NCBI GenBank assembly: GCA_963805475.1
Contig: CAWDUO010000002.1
Span: 222,433 to 286,432, forward strand
Origin: VRUE01 sp963805475
Lineage (GTDB): Bacteria; Actinomycetota; Thermoleophilia; Solirubrobacterales; 70-9
DNA length: 64,000 nt
Direction: 5' to 3'
Position numbers and translations under genes: made by a program. Below, piece by piece: positions 26,744 through 35,318 of this stretch (position 1 is its first letter; each line of letters starts with the position of its first letter). Below the pieces are notes generated by a model. The model was not told where the DNA came from, searched no databases, and saw only the letters and a list, made by a program, of their open reading frames with translations.

Positions 26744-27490
26744 ATGCCAAGACTCGTTCCATCCCGGCCGGCCGCCGCGTGCGCGCTGGCTCTCGTTCTC
26801 GCTCTCTCTCTGACCGCGACCGCGGCGGCCCAGCGGCCGGCGGCGCAGCTGCGCGTGCTCGGCGCCGGTGGCCGCACCCTGGCCGAACGGCCGCTCGCCC
26901 TCGCCGGCCGGGTCTCCGTCAGGACCAGCCCGCGGGCGACCTGCTTCGGCGCCGGCACCGGCGGCAGCGGCAAGCTCGCGACGGTGAAGGGGGCGACGCC
27001 GCTGGGCATGCTGCTGCGCGGCTCGCGCGGCATCGACGCGCTGAGCCCGATCGGCGTCACCGACGCCTTCTCCTTCGGGCTCGGGCTCTGCGACGTCGGC
27101 GGCTCCAGGGCGACGAAGAAGCTCTCCTGGTACCTGAAGGTCGACCACAGGTCGCCCTCGGTGGGAGGCGAAAAGGCGAAGGTCCGCTCGGGCGACGAGG
27201 TCCTCTGGGCGCTCGCTTCCTACCCGTATCCGGACGAGCTGGCGCTGAGCGCCGCCCGCCAGGCGCAGCCCGGCGTGCCCTTCGGCGTGCGCGTCTTCGC
27301 CTACGACGAAAAGGGCCGCAGAACGCCGGCGGCGGGCGTGCGGGTCAGCGGCGCGAGCGACCCGACCGGCGCCGACGGGCGCACGACGGCGACCCTGCGG
27401 TCGCCGCGGCGGCTGATCGCCCGCGGGGCCGGCGATCTGCCCTCCAACCGGGTGCCGGTCTGCGTCGGCGGGAAGTGCCCGCGGGGCTGA
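26744..27490 (+). CDS. Secreted DUF4430 (transcobalamin beta-domain-like) protein
   Basis: 248 aa with a signal peptide (AAACALALVLALSLTATAAAQ). The middle (about residues 105-170) fits DUF4430, the fold of the C-terminal domain of transcobalamin and intrinsic factor: FSFGLGLCDVGG, KKLSWYLKVDHRSPSVGGEK, VRSGDEVLWALAS. A carboxypeptidase-regulatory-like segment follows (GRRTPAAGVRVSGASDPTGAD), ending in VPVCVGGKCPRG with two cysteines. First gene after the cobalamin riboswitch, with a strong ribosome-binding site. The inferred role is extracellular capture or display of corrinoid; this is not demonstrated. Confidence 0.75.
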   Translation: MPRLVPSRPAAACALALVLALSLTATAAAQRPAAQLRVLGAGGRTLAERPLALAGRVSVRTSPRATCFGAGTGGSGKLATVKGATPLGMLLRGSRGIDALSPIGVTDAFSFGLGLCDVGGSRATKKLSWYLKVDHRSPSVGGEKAKVRSGDEVLWALASYPYPDELALSAARQAQPGVPFGVRVFAYDEKGRRTPAAGVRVSGASDPTGADGRTTATLRSPRRLIARGAGDLPSNRVPVCVGGKCPRG

Positions 27491-27494
27491 CCCG

Positions 27495-28525
27495 GTGACC
27501 TCGGGCCGCGGCAAGGCGGTCGCGAGCGTGGCGCTTCTCGGCGCGGCGTTCGCGACCGCCGGCTGCGGCCTCGGCCCGGGAGCCGGCGTGGGGGAGGTCT
27601 CGCTCACCGCGACCCGCGATTTCGGCGCCGCACAGGTGCTGGCGCCGGTGCGCGAAGGCGCCGCCGAATCGGACACCGCGATGCGGGTGCTCGAACGCAA
27701 CGCGGAAGTCTCGACCCGCTACGGCGGGCGCTACGTGCGCTCGATCGACGGCGTCAGCGAATCCTCGCGCGGGGGGCGACGCTACGACTGGTTCTTCTAC
27801 GTCGACGGGGTCGAGTCGCCGGTCGGCGCCGCCGACCTCTCCCTGCGCGGTGGCGAGGCGATCTGGTGGGACTACCGCGACTGGTCGAGCGCGCTGTCGG
27901 TGCCTGCCGTGGTCGGCTCCTGGCCCGCGCCGCTCGCCGGCGGCTACGAAGGGAAGCGGCATCCGGTGGCGGTCGAGTGCCGCGGCGCCGGCGCCGCCTG
28001 CGCGATGGTGAAGGCAAGGCTGAAGCATGCCGGCGTCGCGTTCGCCTTTTGTCGCGCGTAGCGAGACAAAAGGCGAAGCACATGGTGGGGTGGAGGCGAT
28101 CCGCGTCCTCGTCGGCCCCTGGGCGCGCCTGCGCGCCGACCCGGCCGCGGCGCAGCTCGAACGCGGCCCGCAGACCAGCGGCGTCTTCGCCGAATTCGCC
28201 CGTCCCGCGCGTTCCACTGTTCCTTTACCCCGTATATCGGGGCAAAGGAACAGCGGAAGGTACGAGTTGCGGGGGTTGGGCGAGGATGGGGCGGTGGTGC
28301 GGCGCTTCGGGCCCGGCGCGGGCCTGGTCGCCGCCACTCGCCGCTTCGAAGCGCCGCCCGTCTGGCTGGTCACCGGCGCGACGCAGCGCGGCGTGCGGGC
28401 GGCCGCCGGGCTGCTGGACGCGGCCGACCTGCGCGACCATTACGCGGTGGCGACCGAGGACGGGCGTGGAGACGCCGCTGCCGGTGAGCGGGCCGGAGGG
28501 GTCGACGGACCGGGGGGCCGGATGA
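27495..28525 (+). CDS. DUF4430 lipoprotein interrupted by two palindromic elements
   Basis: Starts with a lipoprotein signal (SVALLGAAFATAGCGLG, lipobox A-G-C). A DUF4430 domain (about residues 50-130) has YVRSIDGVSE, RRYDWFFYVDGVESPVGAAD and LRGGEAIWWDYRDW. The rest (HPVAVECRGAG ... IRVLVGPWARLRADPAA ... LVTGATQRGVRAAAGLLDA ... HYAVATEDG) lies in another frame. The first frame stops at TAG 28059-28061 inside palindrome B1; family-A palindrome A2 is read through later. A further indel lies near 28465, and the restored end overlaps ecfT. Either the gene is broken by B1 or an indel there needs correction. Inferred role: anchored corrinoid-binding protein. Confidence 0.72.
28041..28077. repeat. 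Palindromic element, family B copy 1
   Basis: Perfect 13-bp arms TTCGCCTTTTGTC (28041-28053) and GACAAAAGGCGAA (28065-28077) with an 11-nt spacer, inside the DUF4430 lipoprotein gene. In the upstream frame it supplies a TAG stop. The core recurs in murF at 49961-50007. Confidence 0.8.
28212..28258. repeat. Palindromic element, family A copy 2
   Basis: Arms TTCCACTGTTCCTTT (28212-28226) and AAAGGAACAGCGGAA (28244-28258), one mismatch, with an inner CCCCG/CGGGG stem. It lies in the coding sequence of the DUF4430 lipoprotein and is open in that frame, encoding about 15 residues (S-T-V-P-L-P-R-I-S-G-Q-R-N-S-G). Confidence 0.85.
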
Positions 28526-28526
28526 G

Positions 28527-29442
28527 ATGAGGTCCCCCTTCGCCTACACGCCGCGCTCCGGGCCGCTCCAGGCCGCCTCGCCCGGCGCCGCGGTCGCCTA
28601 CCTCGGCGCCCTGGTCGCGGTCGCCTTCCTCTACTCGAGCCCGCTGGTGCTGACCGCGGCAGGCGCCGCCGCGGCGCTGGCCGGCCGGTGCGCGGGCGCC
28701 GGCGGCGCGGTGCGCGCGGCGCTGCGCATGAGCCTGACCCTCGCGCTGCTGATCGTCGCCGTCAACGCGCTGGTCGTCGACCGCGGCGAGACGGTGCTGC
28801 TGCGGCTCGGCGAGCTGCCGCTGCTCGGCCAGGTGAACGTGACCGCCGAGGCCCTCGCGGCGGGCGCCGTGATCGGCCTGCGGGCGGCGGTGGCGATGGT
28901 CGCCTTCGCCGTCTACTCGGCCTGCGTCGACCCCGACCGGGTGCTGCGGGCGCTCCGTCCCTTCGCCCGCCATTCAGCGCTGACCGCGACGCTGATCTCC
29001 CGCCTCGTCCCCGTCGCCGCCGCCGACGCGTCCCGCCTGCGCGAAGCGAGCCGCCTGCGCGGCCCGGCGGCGGCCCCGCTCGGGCGCGCCGCCCTCGCCC
29101 GGCGCCTGCTGACCGGGTCCCTCGATCGCGCCGTGGACGTCGCCGCAACCCTCGAGCTGAGGGGGTACTCGCTTCGCGCCCCCGCAGCCACGGCGCTCGA
29201 TTACGACTTTTTCCACACTGGGGTGGGGAAAAAGTCGAAAGCGGCGCTCGCGCTACGACCGCCGCTTCTACCTGACGGGGGCGGTCGTGCTTCTCGCGGC
29301 GGTAGCCGGCAAGCTCGCCGACGCCGACGGCTTCCACGCCTACCCGACGATCGAGCTGGCCCTGACGCCGGCGACCGTCGCCCTCTCGGCGCTGCGTCAC
29401 CCTCGCCGGCCTCGCCTCCTCCCGAGGAGGCGCGATGCCTGA
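28527..29442 (+). CDS. ECF transporter transmembrane protein EcfT (frameshifted, element-bearing)
   Basis: CbiQ/EcfT-family membrane protein, about 304 aa. Helices include AVAYLGALVAVAFLYSSPLV, LRMSLTLALLIVAVNALVV and IGLRAAVAMVAFAVYSACV. Two conserved Ala-Arg-type coupling regions follow: SRLREASRLRG and VAATLELRGYSL. A C5 run near 29180 carries one base too many; removing it gives R-A-P-Q-P-R-R-S, then a palindromic element, then R-Y-D-R-R-F-Y-L-T-G-A, and a clean TGA at 29440. EcfT couples the two ATPases to the S-component. Confidence 0.85.
29191..29250. repeat. 51-bp palindromic insertion in ecfT (family C) with 9-bp direct repeats
   Basis: Arms CGACTTTTTCCAC (29204-29216) and GGGGAAAAAGTCG (29225-29237), one mismatch, in an A/T-rich patch. 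CGGCGCTCG occurs at 29191-29199 and again at 29242-29250, exactly 51 bp (17 codons) apart. It looks like an insertion with target-site duplication that keeps the frame. Confidence 0.75.
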
Positions 29443-30331
29443 GCTGGCGACCCCGCCGCGCGCCGCCCCCACGCTCGCGATCGAGCACCTCACCTACGCC
29501 TACCCCGGCGGCGACTTGCGTTTCCGGGCTTTTACGTCCTCCGACACGGAAAAACCCGGAAACGCGTTGCAGGACGTCTCGTTGACGCTTGCGCCCGGGG
29601 AGTTCGCCGTGCTGGCGGGACGCTCGGCCTGCGGCAAGACGACCCTGCTGCGCGCCGCCTGCGGCCTCGTGCCGCACTTCCACGGCGGCGAGATCGACGG
29701 ACGGGTCGAGGTGGCCGGCATCGACGCCCTGGCCGACGGCCCCGGCGAGCTCGCCTCCGCCGTCGGCTACGTCGCCCAGGATCCCGAGACCCAGATCGTC
29801 TCAACCACCGTCGCCGCCGAGATCGCGCTGCCGCTGGAGATGCGCGGCGACCCTCAGGCCTCCCGCGCCCGCGCCGTGGAGGAGGTGGCGCTCGCCCTCG
29901 CGATCCCCCACCTGCTCGAGCGCACCGTCGACACCCTCTCGGGCGGCGAGCTCCAGCGAGTAGCGCTGGCGGCGGCTCTGGTCACTCGCCCACGCCTCGT
30001 CCTCCTGGACGAGCCCACCTCCCAACTCGACCCCGTAGCCGGCGACGAGCTGATCTGGCTCCTCCGCCGCCTCAACGAGGAGTGGGGTGTAACCATTCTC
30101 CTGGCCGAGCATCGCCTGGAGCGCTGTCTCGCGGCCGCCGACCGCGTCATCGCCATGGATTCGGGCGCTGTCAGCTTCGACGGCTCGCCGAGCGACTTCC
30201 TCGCCTGGGCCCAAGAAACCGACACGGCTCTGGAGACGCCTGGAGCGCGACTCTTCTCGTTGGCGGGCATCGAACCTCTACCTGTGGGCGTCCGCGACGC
30301 GCGGACGATCCTCAATCGCGATGGTCGCTGA
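29435..30331 (+). CDS. ECF transporter ATPase EcfA (first)
   Basis: 298 aa, intact. Walker A is GRSACGKTT, followed by VAQDPETQIVSTTV (Q-loop of the CbiO/EcfA type), signature LSGGELQRVALAAAL, Walker B LVLLDEPTSQLDP and H-loop AEHRLERC. Between the first strand (EHLTYAYPGGD) and LQDVSLTLAPGE it carries about 17 extra residues (R-F-R-A-F-T-S-S-D-T-E-K-P-G-N-A) encoded by a palindromic element; most EcfA proteins have only a short loop there. It overlaps ecfT and the second ATPase gene. Pairs with EcfA2 to power B12 uptake. Confidence 0.9.
   Translation: MPELATPPRAAPTLAIEHLTYAYPGGDLRFRAFTSSDTEKPGNALQDVSLTLAPGEFAVLAGRSACGKTTLLRAACGLVPHFHGGEIDGRVEVAGIDALADGPGELASAVGYVAQDPETQIVSTTVAAEIALPLEMRGDPQASRARAVEEVALALAIPHLLERTVDTLSGGELQRVALAAALVTRPRLVLLDEPTSQLDPVAGDELIWLLRRLNEEWGVTILLAEHRLERCLAAADRVIAMDSGAVSFDGSPSDFLAWAQETDTALETPGARLFSLAGIEPLPVGVRDARTILNRDGR
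29516..29570. repeat. 51-bp palindromic insertion in ecfA1 (family D)
   Basis: Arms GCGTTTCCGGGCTTTT (29518-29533) and AAAAACCCGGAAACGC (29550-29565), 15 of 16 paired. TTGC occurs at 29516-29519 and 29567-29570, 51 bp apart. Removing one period joins G-G-D to L-Q-D-V-S-L, the normal EcfA sequence. Confidence 0.75.
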
Positions 30332-31048
30332 AGCTCGCAATCTCTGGGTCGAGCTGGGCGAAGCCGACGCCCGCCGCGACGTCCTGCGCGGCATCGACCT
30401 GACGATCGACCGCGGCGAGCGGGTCGCCCTGATGGGCCGCAACGGCGCCGGCAAGAGCACCCTGCTGCGCACCTTCGCCGGCCTGCTCGACCCGGCGCGC
30501 GGCAGGGCCGAGGCGCCCGGCGGGATCGCCCTGCTGACCCAGAGTCCCGCCGACTACCTGGTCCGAGAGCGGGTCGGCGATGAGCTGCCCGGCGCCGCCG
30601 GCCTCGCCGCGCTGCGCGCCGTCGGGCTGGAGCACGCGCTAGAGGCCGACCCGCGCGACCTCTCGGGCGGCGAGCGCCAGCGGCTCGCCCTCGCGATCGC
30701 CCTCGCCGGCCGCACCGACGGCGCCGAGCCGCCCGGCCTCGTCGCCCTCGACGAGCCGACGCGCGGCATGGACCGCGCCCGCAGGCACGAGCTGGAAGAG
30801 CTGATCGAGAGCCTGGCGCGCGGCGGCGCGGGGGTCGTCGTCGCCACCCACGACGTCGAGTTCGCCGCCGCCTTCGCCGAGCGCGTCGTCCTGCTCGGCG
30901 ACGGCGTCGTGATCGCCGACGGCGCCGCGGCCGAGGTGCTCTCCGGCGGCTGGTACTTCGCCACCGAGGTCGCCCGCATCCTCGACCTGCCGGGCGTGAT
31001 CACCCCGGAGGCAGGGCGCCGCCGCACTCGCTGGAGGCGCGGGCCTGA
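30321..31048 (+). CDS. ECF transporter ATPase EcfA (second)
   Basis: About 242 aa. Walker A is MGRNGAGKSTLLR, followed by LLTQSPADYLV (Q-loop), signature LSGGERQRLALAIAL, Walker B LVALDEPTRGMDR and H-loop ATHDVEFAAAF. One base seems missing near 31025: adding it gives an end S-L-E-A-R-A with TGA at 31046, overlapping the next ATG by one base. Forms the heterodimeric ATPase with the preceding protein. Confidence 0.88.
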
Positions 31049-32920
31049 TGTCCTGGGAGCTGGCCAGCTTTCTGATTCTCGGCGCCGTGCTGATCGCCGG
31101 CTTCGCCTGGTACGAGCGCTCGCGCCCCAGCTCGCAGGTCGTCGCCCTGGTCGCGGCGCTGGCGGCGCTGGCGGTCGCCGGCCGGGTCGCCTTCGCGGCG
31201 CTGCCCAACGTCGTCGCCACAACCGACGTCGTCATCTTCGCCGGCTTCGCGCTCGGCGGGGCGCCGGGCTTCGCGGTCGGCGCCCTCGCCGGCCTCGTCT
31301 CCAACTTCTGGCTCGGCCAGGGGCCGTGGACGCCTTGGCAGATGATGGGGTGGGGGATGTGCGGGGTGCTCGGCGCCGGCCTGGCGCTCGTCCGACCGCG
31401 CCGCCGGCCGCCTCACCCTGGCCGCGGTTTGCGCCCTTGCCGCCGTCGGCTACGGCGCTCTGCTGAACTTCTCCCTGATGGCGACCTACGGAGGTGAACT
31501 GTCGCTGCAGCGATTCCTCGCGCTGGAGGCGCGCGCGGTGCCGTTCGACGCCGCCCACGCGATCGGCAACGCCGGGCTGGCGCTCGTCGCCGGGCCGGCG
31601 ATGGTGCGGATGCTGATCCGCTTCCGCGAGCGCTTCGAGTGGCGCGCGCCGGCCGTCGCCGCGACACTGCTGCTCGCGCTGGCCCTGGCGAGCGCGATGC
31701 CGGCCCGCGCCGGCGCCGCGGACGCCGGCCCGCAGCGGGCGGCGAGCTGGCTGGCCGCGCAGCAGAGCTCCGACGGCGGCTGGGGCGCTTCGCCCGGCGA
31801 GGAATCCTCGCTCGAAGTGACCGCCTGGGCGATGCTGGGCCTCGAGTCCACCGGCCGCAGCCCGCTCGGCGTGACCCGCGCCGGACACGATCCGGTCGAC
31901 TACCTGCGCGCCCACGCCGGCGAGCTGAAGAGCCCGGGCGCGCTGGCCCGCACGATCCTCGCGCTCGAGGGCGCCGAGGTCGATCCGCGCTCCTTCGGCG
32001 GCCGCAACCTGGTCGCGGCGCTGCTCGACCGCCGGCGCGGCGACGGCTCCTTCGAAGGCTGGCCGGGCTCGACCGCCTTCGCGGTGATCGCGCTGCGCGC
32101 GGCCGGCGCGACCGGCGGCCTCGGCGAGTCGACCTCCTGGCTGGCGAAGGCGCAGAACGGCGACGGGGGCTGGGGCGACACGCCCGGCTCGCCGAGCACC
32201 GCCGACGGCACCGGGGCGGTTCTGCAGGCGCTGCCCGAGACCGAAGCCGCGCAGCGCGGGCTCGCCTACCTGCGCAAGCACCAGCTGTCCAGCGGCGGCT
32301 TCGCCCTCGGCGGCGCCGGCGCGGTCAACTCGCAGTCGACCGCCTGGGCGCTGCAGGGGCTGCTCGCGGTGGGCGGCGCCGCCGAGCTGAGGACGGGCGC
32401 GCTCGAATTCCTCGCGGCGCGGCAGGCCGGCGACGGCCACTACCGCTACTCGGCGTCCAGCGACCAGACGCCGGTCTTCGTCACCGCGGAGGCGATCCCG
32501 GCGACCGCCGGCGAGGCCTTCCCGGTGGCGCCGGTGGGGCCGCCCGCGCCTACGCCGCCGCCGGCTCCGGCGACAGGGGAAAGCGCCCCGGTTCCAACCT
32601 TGCCTCCGGCGCCCGGCGGCGCCGGCACGTCGCAGGAACTGCTCGAATCGCTCCGCCGCAACGGCAACGGCGCGTCTTCGGGAGGCGGTTCGTCCGCAGG
32701 CAAGCCGTCCACCGGCTCTCCTCGCTCCGGAAACGCTCCCGCGGCGCCTCCAGCCGTACCCGAAACGCAGCCGAGCGCGAGCCCGCCGCCCGCCGTGCCC
32801 GCCTTCGAAGCGAGCGACGCTTCCGCCCCCAGCCCCTGGCCGCCGATCGGCGTCGGCCTCGGCGCGAGCGCCGCCGCCCTGGCGAGCGTCCTGCTGCTCG
32901 GCCGGCGCTTCGGCTGGTAG
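31048..32920 (+). CDS. Cobalamin ECF S-component joined to a transcobalamin-like alpha/alpha-barrel surface protein (frameshifted)
   Basis: The first ~210 codons form a CbrT-like S-component: membrane helices, TTDVVIFAGFALGGAPGF and WLGQGPWTPWQMMGWG, typical of corrinoid-specific S-components. One inserted base near 31400 changes frame. The second part continues without a stop through a signal-peptide-like helix (VAATLLLALALASAMPARAG) into alpha/alpha repeats of prenyltransferase/squalene-cyclase type (LAAQQSSDGGWG, LAKAQNGDGGWGDTPG, LRKHQLSSGGFALG, LAARQAGDGHYRYS). A Pro/Ser/Ala-rich linker and a C-terminal helix (ASAAALASVLLLGRRFGW) end it. It may be one fusion or two genes whose boundary near 31640 is hidden by an indel. 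Confidence 0.78.
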
Positions 32921-32930
32921 CGGCCGCCTA

Positions 32931-32936
32931 TAGGTT
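32931..32936 (+). promoter_or_regulatory. -10 box of glpD
   Basis: TAGGTT lies 6 nt before ATG 32943, leaderless spacing. Confidence 0.4.
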
Positions 32937-32942
32937 CAAGCG

Positions 32943-34587
32943 ATGCTCTCCCGCCCCGCAGCCCTGGAGGAGATCGCCGGCCGGCGCTTCGAGGTCGTCG
33001 TGATCGGGGGCGGCGTGACGGGCGCCGGCGTCGCCCTCGACGCCGCCTCGCGCGGCTACTCGGTGGCGCTGCTGGAGCGCGGCGACTACGCCGAAGGCAC
33101 CTCCAGCCGCTCTTCGAAGATGGTCCACGGCGGCCTCCGCTACCTGCAGAACTTCGACCTCGGCCTGGTTCGCGAGGCGCTGCTGGAGCGCCAGCTGATG
33201 GTGCAGCTGGCGCCGCACCTGGTCTACCCGACGCCGTTCGTCGTCCCCTCCTTCCCGGAGGAACGGCGCGACCGCAAACTCGGCCTCGGGCTGAACATGT
33301 ACGACGTGATGGCGACGACGCGGGTCGGCCGCGGCCGCCGCGAGATGCGCTCCGCCAAGGAGGAGGACGAGGACTTCTACTGGTCGCCGGACCGCCATCG
33401 CACGATCGGCCGCGAGGAGCTGCTGGAGCTGGTGCCGTCGCTGGAGCCGCGCGACCCCGGCGACGCCTACCTCTTCTACGACTGCCAAACCGACGACGTG
33501 CGCCTCGTGCTGACGATCCTCGGCGAGGCGGAGCGCTTCGGCGCCGTGACGCTGAACGGGGCGGAGGTGACCGAGGTGCTCTCGCGCGAGGGGCCGCGCG
33601 GCCGGCGTCGCCGCGGTCGAGGCCGAGTCGGGCGCGCGCTTCGAGGTCGAGGCCGAGAACGTCGTCAACGCGACCGGCGTCTGGGCAGACCGGATCGGCC
33701 CCGAGCTGGCCGAGGAGGAGGACGTGCCGCGGATCGCCCCCAGCCGCGGCACCCACGTGCTGCTCGACCGCGACGAGCTCTCGACCGGCTCGGCCGCCTG
33801 CATCGTCCCCGCCGGCGAGGACCGCCACATCTTCGCTCTGCCCTGGTACGGCCGCACCCTGATCGGCACGACCGACAACGACTACGACGGCGACATCGAC
33901 GACCCGCGGCCCGGCGAGGCCGACGTCGAGTACCTGCTCGACGCGGTCAACGCCTTCTTCGGCAGCGCCGTGGGGGAGTCGGACCTGGTTGGGGCCTACG
34001 CCGGCGTGCGGCCGCTGATCTCGACCGGCGACCCGCGCAAGTCGGTCGACATCTCGCGCAAAGCCGAGCTCTACGAGACGTCCTCCGGGATGCTGACGAT
34101 CACCGGCGGCAAGCTCACCACCTGGCGGCGGATGGCCAGGCAGACGGTCGACCGCCTGGTCGAGCGCGAGGGGCGCGAGGCGCCCTGCCACACGGCCGAG
34201 ATCCCGCTCGGGATGGAGGCGCGGGCGGAGGATCTGGAGGCGCCGCCGGGCGTCGGCGAGGAGGCGGTCGCGCAGCTCGCCTTCCGCTACGGCCACGCGG
34301 CGCGCCGCGTGCTCGGCCTCGCCGCCGAGGACCCGAAGCTGGCCGGGCCGATCGTCCCCGGCCGCCCCGACCTGCTCGCCGAGGTGGCGATCGCGGCGCG
34401 GCTCGAGCAGGCGCGCAGCGTCGCCGACGTGCTCCTGCGCCGCACCCGGCTCGGCCTGCTGGCGGCGCCCCAGCTGCGCGACGCCGGCTCGGTGCGCCCA
34501 GTCGCCGAGGTGCTCGGCGCCGAGCTCGGCTGGTCGCGCCGCCGGGTCAAGCGCGAGGCGGACGCCTGGCCGGAGTCAATCGTCTAG
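32943..34587 (+). CDS. glpD: Glycerol-3-phosphate dehydrogenase (frameshifted)
   Basis: FAD-dependent enzyme of about 547 aa. It has the N-terminal dinucleotide fold VVVIGGGVTGAGVALDAASR, LLERGDYAEGTSSRSSKMVHGG, GLRYLQNFDL, VVNATGVWAD and LIGTTDNDYDGD. The C-terminal GlpD domain follows with GHAARRVLGL and LRRTRLGLL. One inserted base near 33600 breaks the frame. It oxidises glycerol-3-phosphate to dihydroxyacetone phosphate at the membrane, feeding quinones. Stands alone with a leaderless-type promoter. Confidence 0.9.
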
Positions 34588-34590
34588 CCT
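34585..34590 (+). promoter_or_regulatory. -10 box of the Rho_N-SnoaL gene
   Basis: TAGCCT overlaps the glpD stop and lies 8 nt before ATG 34599. Confidence 0.4.
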
Positions 34591-34598
34591 GCCGCGCG

Positions 34599-35222
34599 AT
34601 GAACAAGTCCGAGCTGGAGTCCAAGCACATCGCCGAGCTGCACGAGCTGGCCGCCGAGGCCGGCGTCGAGCGCTACCGGATGCTGACCCGCGCCGAGCTG
34701 ATCGAGAAGCTGGCCGGCGGCGAGCCGAAGCGGGAGCGACAGCAACGGCCCAAGCGCGAGCGCCAGCCGCGCGAGCGCAAGCCCGAGCCCGAGCCCGAAC
34801 CGGCCGCGCCCCCGCGCGAAGCCGAGCGGCCGAAGCGCAAACGGCGGCGCCGCCGCTGGGGCCGGCGCCGCAGGCGCGGCGGCATCCGCGAGCACGCCGA
34901 CCGCTGGCTGGACGCCTGGAACGCGCGCGACCTCGACGAGATCGTCTCCTGCTACTCCGAGGGGGTCGAGTTCGTCCTGCCGGCGGTGGTCGGCGACTCC
35001 GAGGAGCGGCGGATCGGCGGCCGCGAGGCGCTGCGCGAGCACTTCCGCCACGGCCTCGAGCTCGCCCCGAACCTGACCGTCGCCGAGGAGTCGCTGCTCG
35101 AGGGCCCGGGCGGCTTCGCGATCCTCTACCGGCGCGAGGACGGCCACCGCGCGATCGAGGCGGTCGAGCTCGACGACGACGGCCTGGCGGCCAGAGTTCA
35201 AGTTTTTTACGAGCGACACTGA
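34599..35222 (+). CDS. Rho_N-like domain fused to a SnoaL-like domain
   Basis: 207 aa in three parts. Residues 1-38 (KSELESKHIAELHELAAEAG ... LTRAELIEKLAGG) match the helix-extension-helix of Rho N-terminal/SAP-like nucleic-acid-binding modules. Residues 40-100 form a strongly charged linker of alternating K/R, E and P ending in a basic block. Residues 105-207 (ADRWLDAWNARDLDEIVSCY ... GGREALREHF) are a SnoaL/NTF2-like fold. A nucleic-acid tether on a small-molecule-type domain is unusual; function unknown. The TGA stop lies in an inverted repeat shared with the convergent gene. Confidence 0.82.
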   Translation: MNKSELESKHIAELHELAAEAGVERYRMLTRAELIEKLAGGEPKRERQQRPKRERQPRERKPEPEPEPAAPPREAERPKRKRRRRRWGRRRRRGGIREHADRWLDAWNARDLDEIVSCYSEGVEFVLPAVVGDSEERRIGGREALREHFRHGLELAPNLTVAEESLLEGPGGFAILYRREDGHRAIEAVELDDDGLAARVQVFYERH

Positions 35223-35318
35223 GGTCGTCGGACCAAGCAGTTCAAGGACGCAGGGAGCGTGGCGTGCTCTGCACGCGAGCGACCGAGGACGCAGAAATGC
35301 GCCGGTCCGACGACCTCA
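35220..35318. repeat. 15-bp inverted repeat enclosing both stop codons of convergent genes
   Basis: TGAGGTCGTCGGACC (35220-35234) and its exact complement (35304-35318). The first three bases of each arm are the TGA stop of the flanking gene on that strand. The 69-nt loop contains a smaller GCGTG/CACGC hairpin and two GACGCAG copies. It could act as a bidirectional terminator. Confidence 0.7.

Noticed and set aside
35220..35318. 15-bp inverted repeat as terminal repeats of a transposable element
   Set aside because: The 69-nt interior cannot encode anything, and the arms coincide exactly with stop codons of two intact genes.
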